Of a stretch of 64,000 nt of DNA, positions 63,071 to 64,000 are shown piece by piece. Both the position numbers and the translations under genes were made by a program. Positions within the stretch are counted from its first letter, which is position 1, and each line of letters begins with the position of its first letter. This DNA is from Maea johnstoni. Lineage: Eukaryota > Annelida > Polychaeta > Spionida > Magelonidae. The DNA is taken from contig OZ012700.1 in NCBI GenBank assembly GCA_963942565.1, positions 22,950,813-23,014,812 of the forward strand. Direction: 5' to 3'. Under the pieces are notes generated by a model. It was not told where the DNA came from. It did no database searches and was given only the letters and a program-made list of their open reading frames with translations.

Positions 63071-64000
63071 AAGTGTCCTTCATCAACAGATATAAATTAT
63101 TACTTGCACCCATTAAACTTCACAGATCTCAATTTTTATATGAAGGCTAGGCATTACTTGCATCCATTTAACTATAGATTTTCTCGAAGAAATTCCCAAC
63201 TTCACAACTGTGGAAATGTTTATTATAAATCAAAGATAAAAGATCGTTTTTAGTCAAGGCCCAACATAAAGTCATCGGCCCTAATAATTCATTTTAGTAA
63301 AGTAAAGTTTAAAAAATAATAGAAATAAAGCCACCCTTATTTTGAGTAGGAAATATTTCTAAGTGCCTCACGAAGCACTGGGCAGGTGGAAAAAAATATT
63401 TGTGTTGCGGGTAGATGGCGTCGATACGCAATCCCCAGAATTGGGAGTCGATATCGATGAGGCCATTGCGACTAGTATACTATGCTCCTATGTGAAAAGA
63501 GAACTATATTGATGAAATCCCGTAACTCTATTTGGGATCGTTCCTAGCATTCCCAGTCATTCTTGTCATTTACGTGACTGACAACCGGAGTAAATCTTTG
63601 TTAAGTACCACTAAGCCACTTTTATCAATGACCCCACACATTTACATACGGCCCCAAACTAATTTATGACCTACCTTCGTCATGCGAGCCAGTAAATATC
63701 CAAATCAAATATGGCGCCTGTTGTCTAACTACTCCCAAACGGCTCGGCATTACCCGAATGTCGTTAGAACCCAATAAGGAGCGCCAAAATAGCTGAAAAT
63801 TTGTTTTTGATCTATTAATCTAATGCCTTTTCAAACAAATGAACAATAGTAATTCTATCAATTCCCCCTTTACATATGCATGTCGTTAACTTTGTGGCAT
63901 CGCAATCCAATTTTGCTTATACTACGAACTTGCTATTCAGAGGTTCAGTTAATTACACTCGCTACCGTTTCACTTTTGCGGCGCTGTGCGCCGAGGGCGT
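63071..64000. other. Non-coding stretch at the right edge
   Basis: No recognised gene or repeat. The last 40 bases are CpG-richer (GCGGCGCTGTGCGCCGAGGG). Confidence 0.4.

Overview
The window is a piece of an invertebrate animal nuclear genome. It has intron-containing genes with GT/AG splice sites, tRNA-derived SINEs, CR1/L2-group and Tx1-group LINEs, a Helitron, many hAT-like and TA- or TTAA-flanked DNA transposons, long (AT)n tracts and one 200-bp assembly gap (32275-32474). The two best genes, USPL1 and RITA1, are known from vertebrates and other bilaterians. A lancelet, echinoderm, hemichordate or similar animal would fit, but I cannot name the species from the sequence.

Host genes. (1) Positions 333-26404, minus strand: the start of a secreted M43-like (pappalysin/cytophagalysin type) metalloprotease gene. 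A signal-peptide exon at 26411-26335 joins in phase to an exon at 464-333, across about 25.9 kb of transposon-filled intron; the rest of the gene lies left of the window. (2) Positions 39345-40064, minus: a complete RITA1 orthologue (RBPJ-interacting and tubulin-associated protein, 239 aa). (3) Positions 50056-56802, plus: a complete five-exon USPL1 orthologue (SUMO isopeptidase, peptidase C98, 1391 aa) with zinc-binding cysteines and the Cys/His/Asp catalytic set intact.

Repeats, left to right. 0.5-4.6 kb: a TTAA foldback MITE, SINE candidates and an array of units with GGCGGCCAT cores. 4.85-17.25 kb: a head-to-tail segmental duplication (unit about 6 kb) holding CR1-like LINE pieces, one of them with an SGNH-esterase ORF1; copy A later received a 1.75-kb and a 1.42-kb DNA transposon whose empty sites survive in copy B. 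17.29-25.52 kb: a nested stack, with a LINE 3' end split by a 7.33-kb long-inverted-repeat element, itself split by a 2.3-kb Helitron and smaller MITEs. 27-32.3 kb: further LINE remnants and a 629-bp tandem duplication around (CATA)n. 34.98-38.30 kb: a 3.3-kb element with about 1-kb inverted arms made of tandem repeats. 38-46 kb: hAT-like MITEs with 8-bp or 5-bp target duplications, a BED-finger ORF remnant and a TA-flanked foldback element. 57-64 kb: more MITEs and dispersed repeats with no gene I recognise.

The three genes have no evident functional link: an extracellular protease, a Notch/RBPJ modulator and a deSUMOylase. The informative part of the window is the order of insertions, since several elements have intact target duplications and paralogous empty sites within the window itself.
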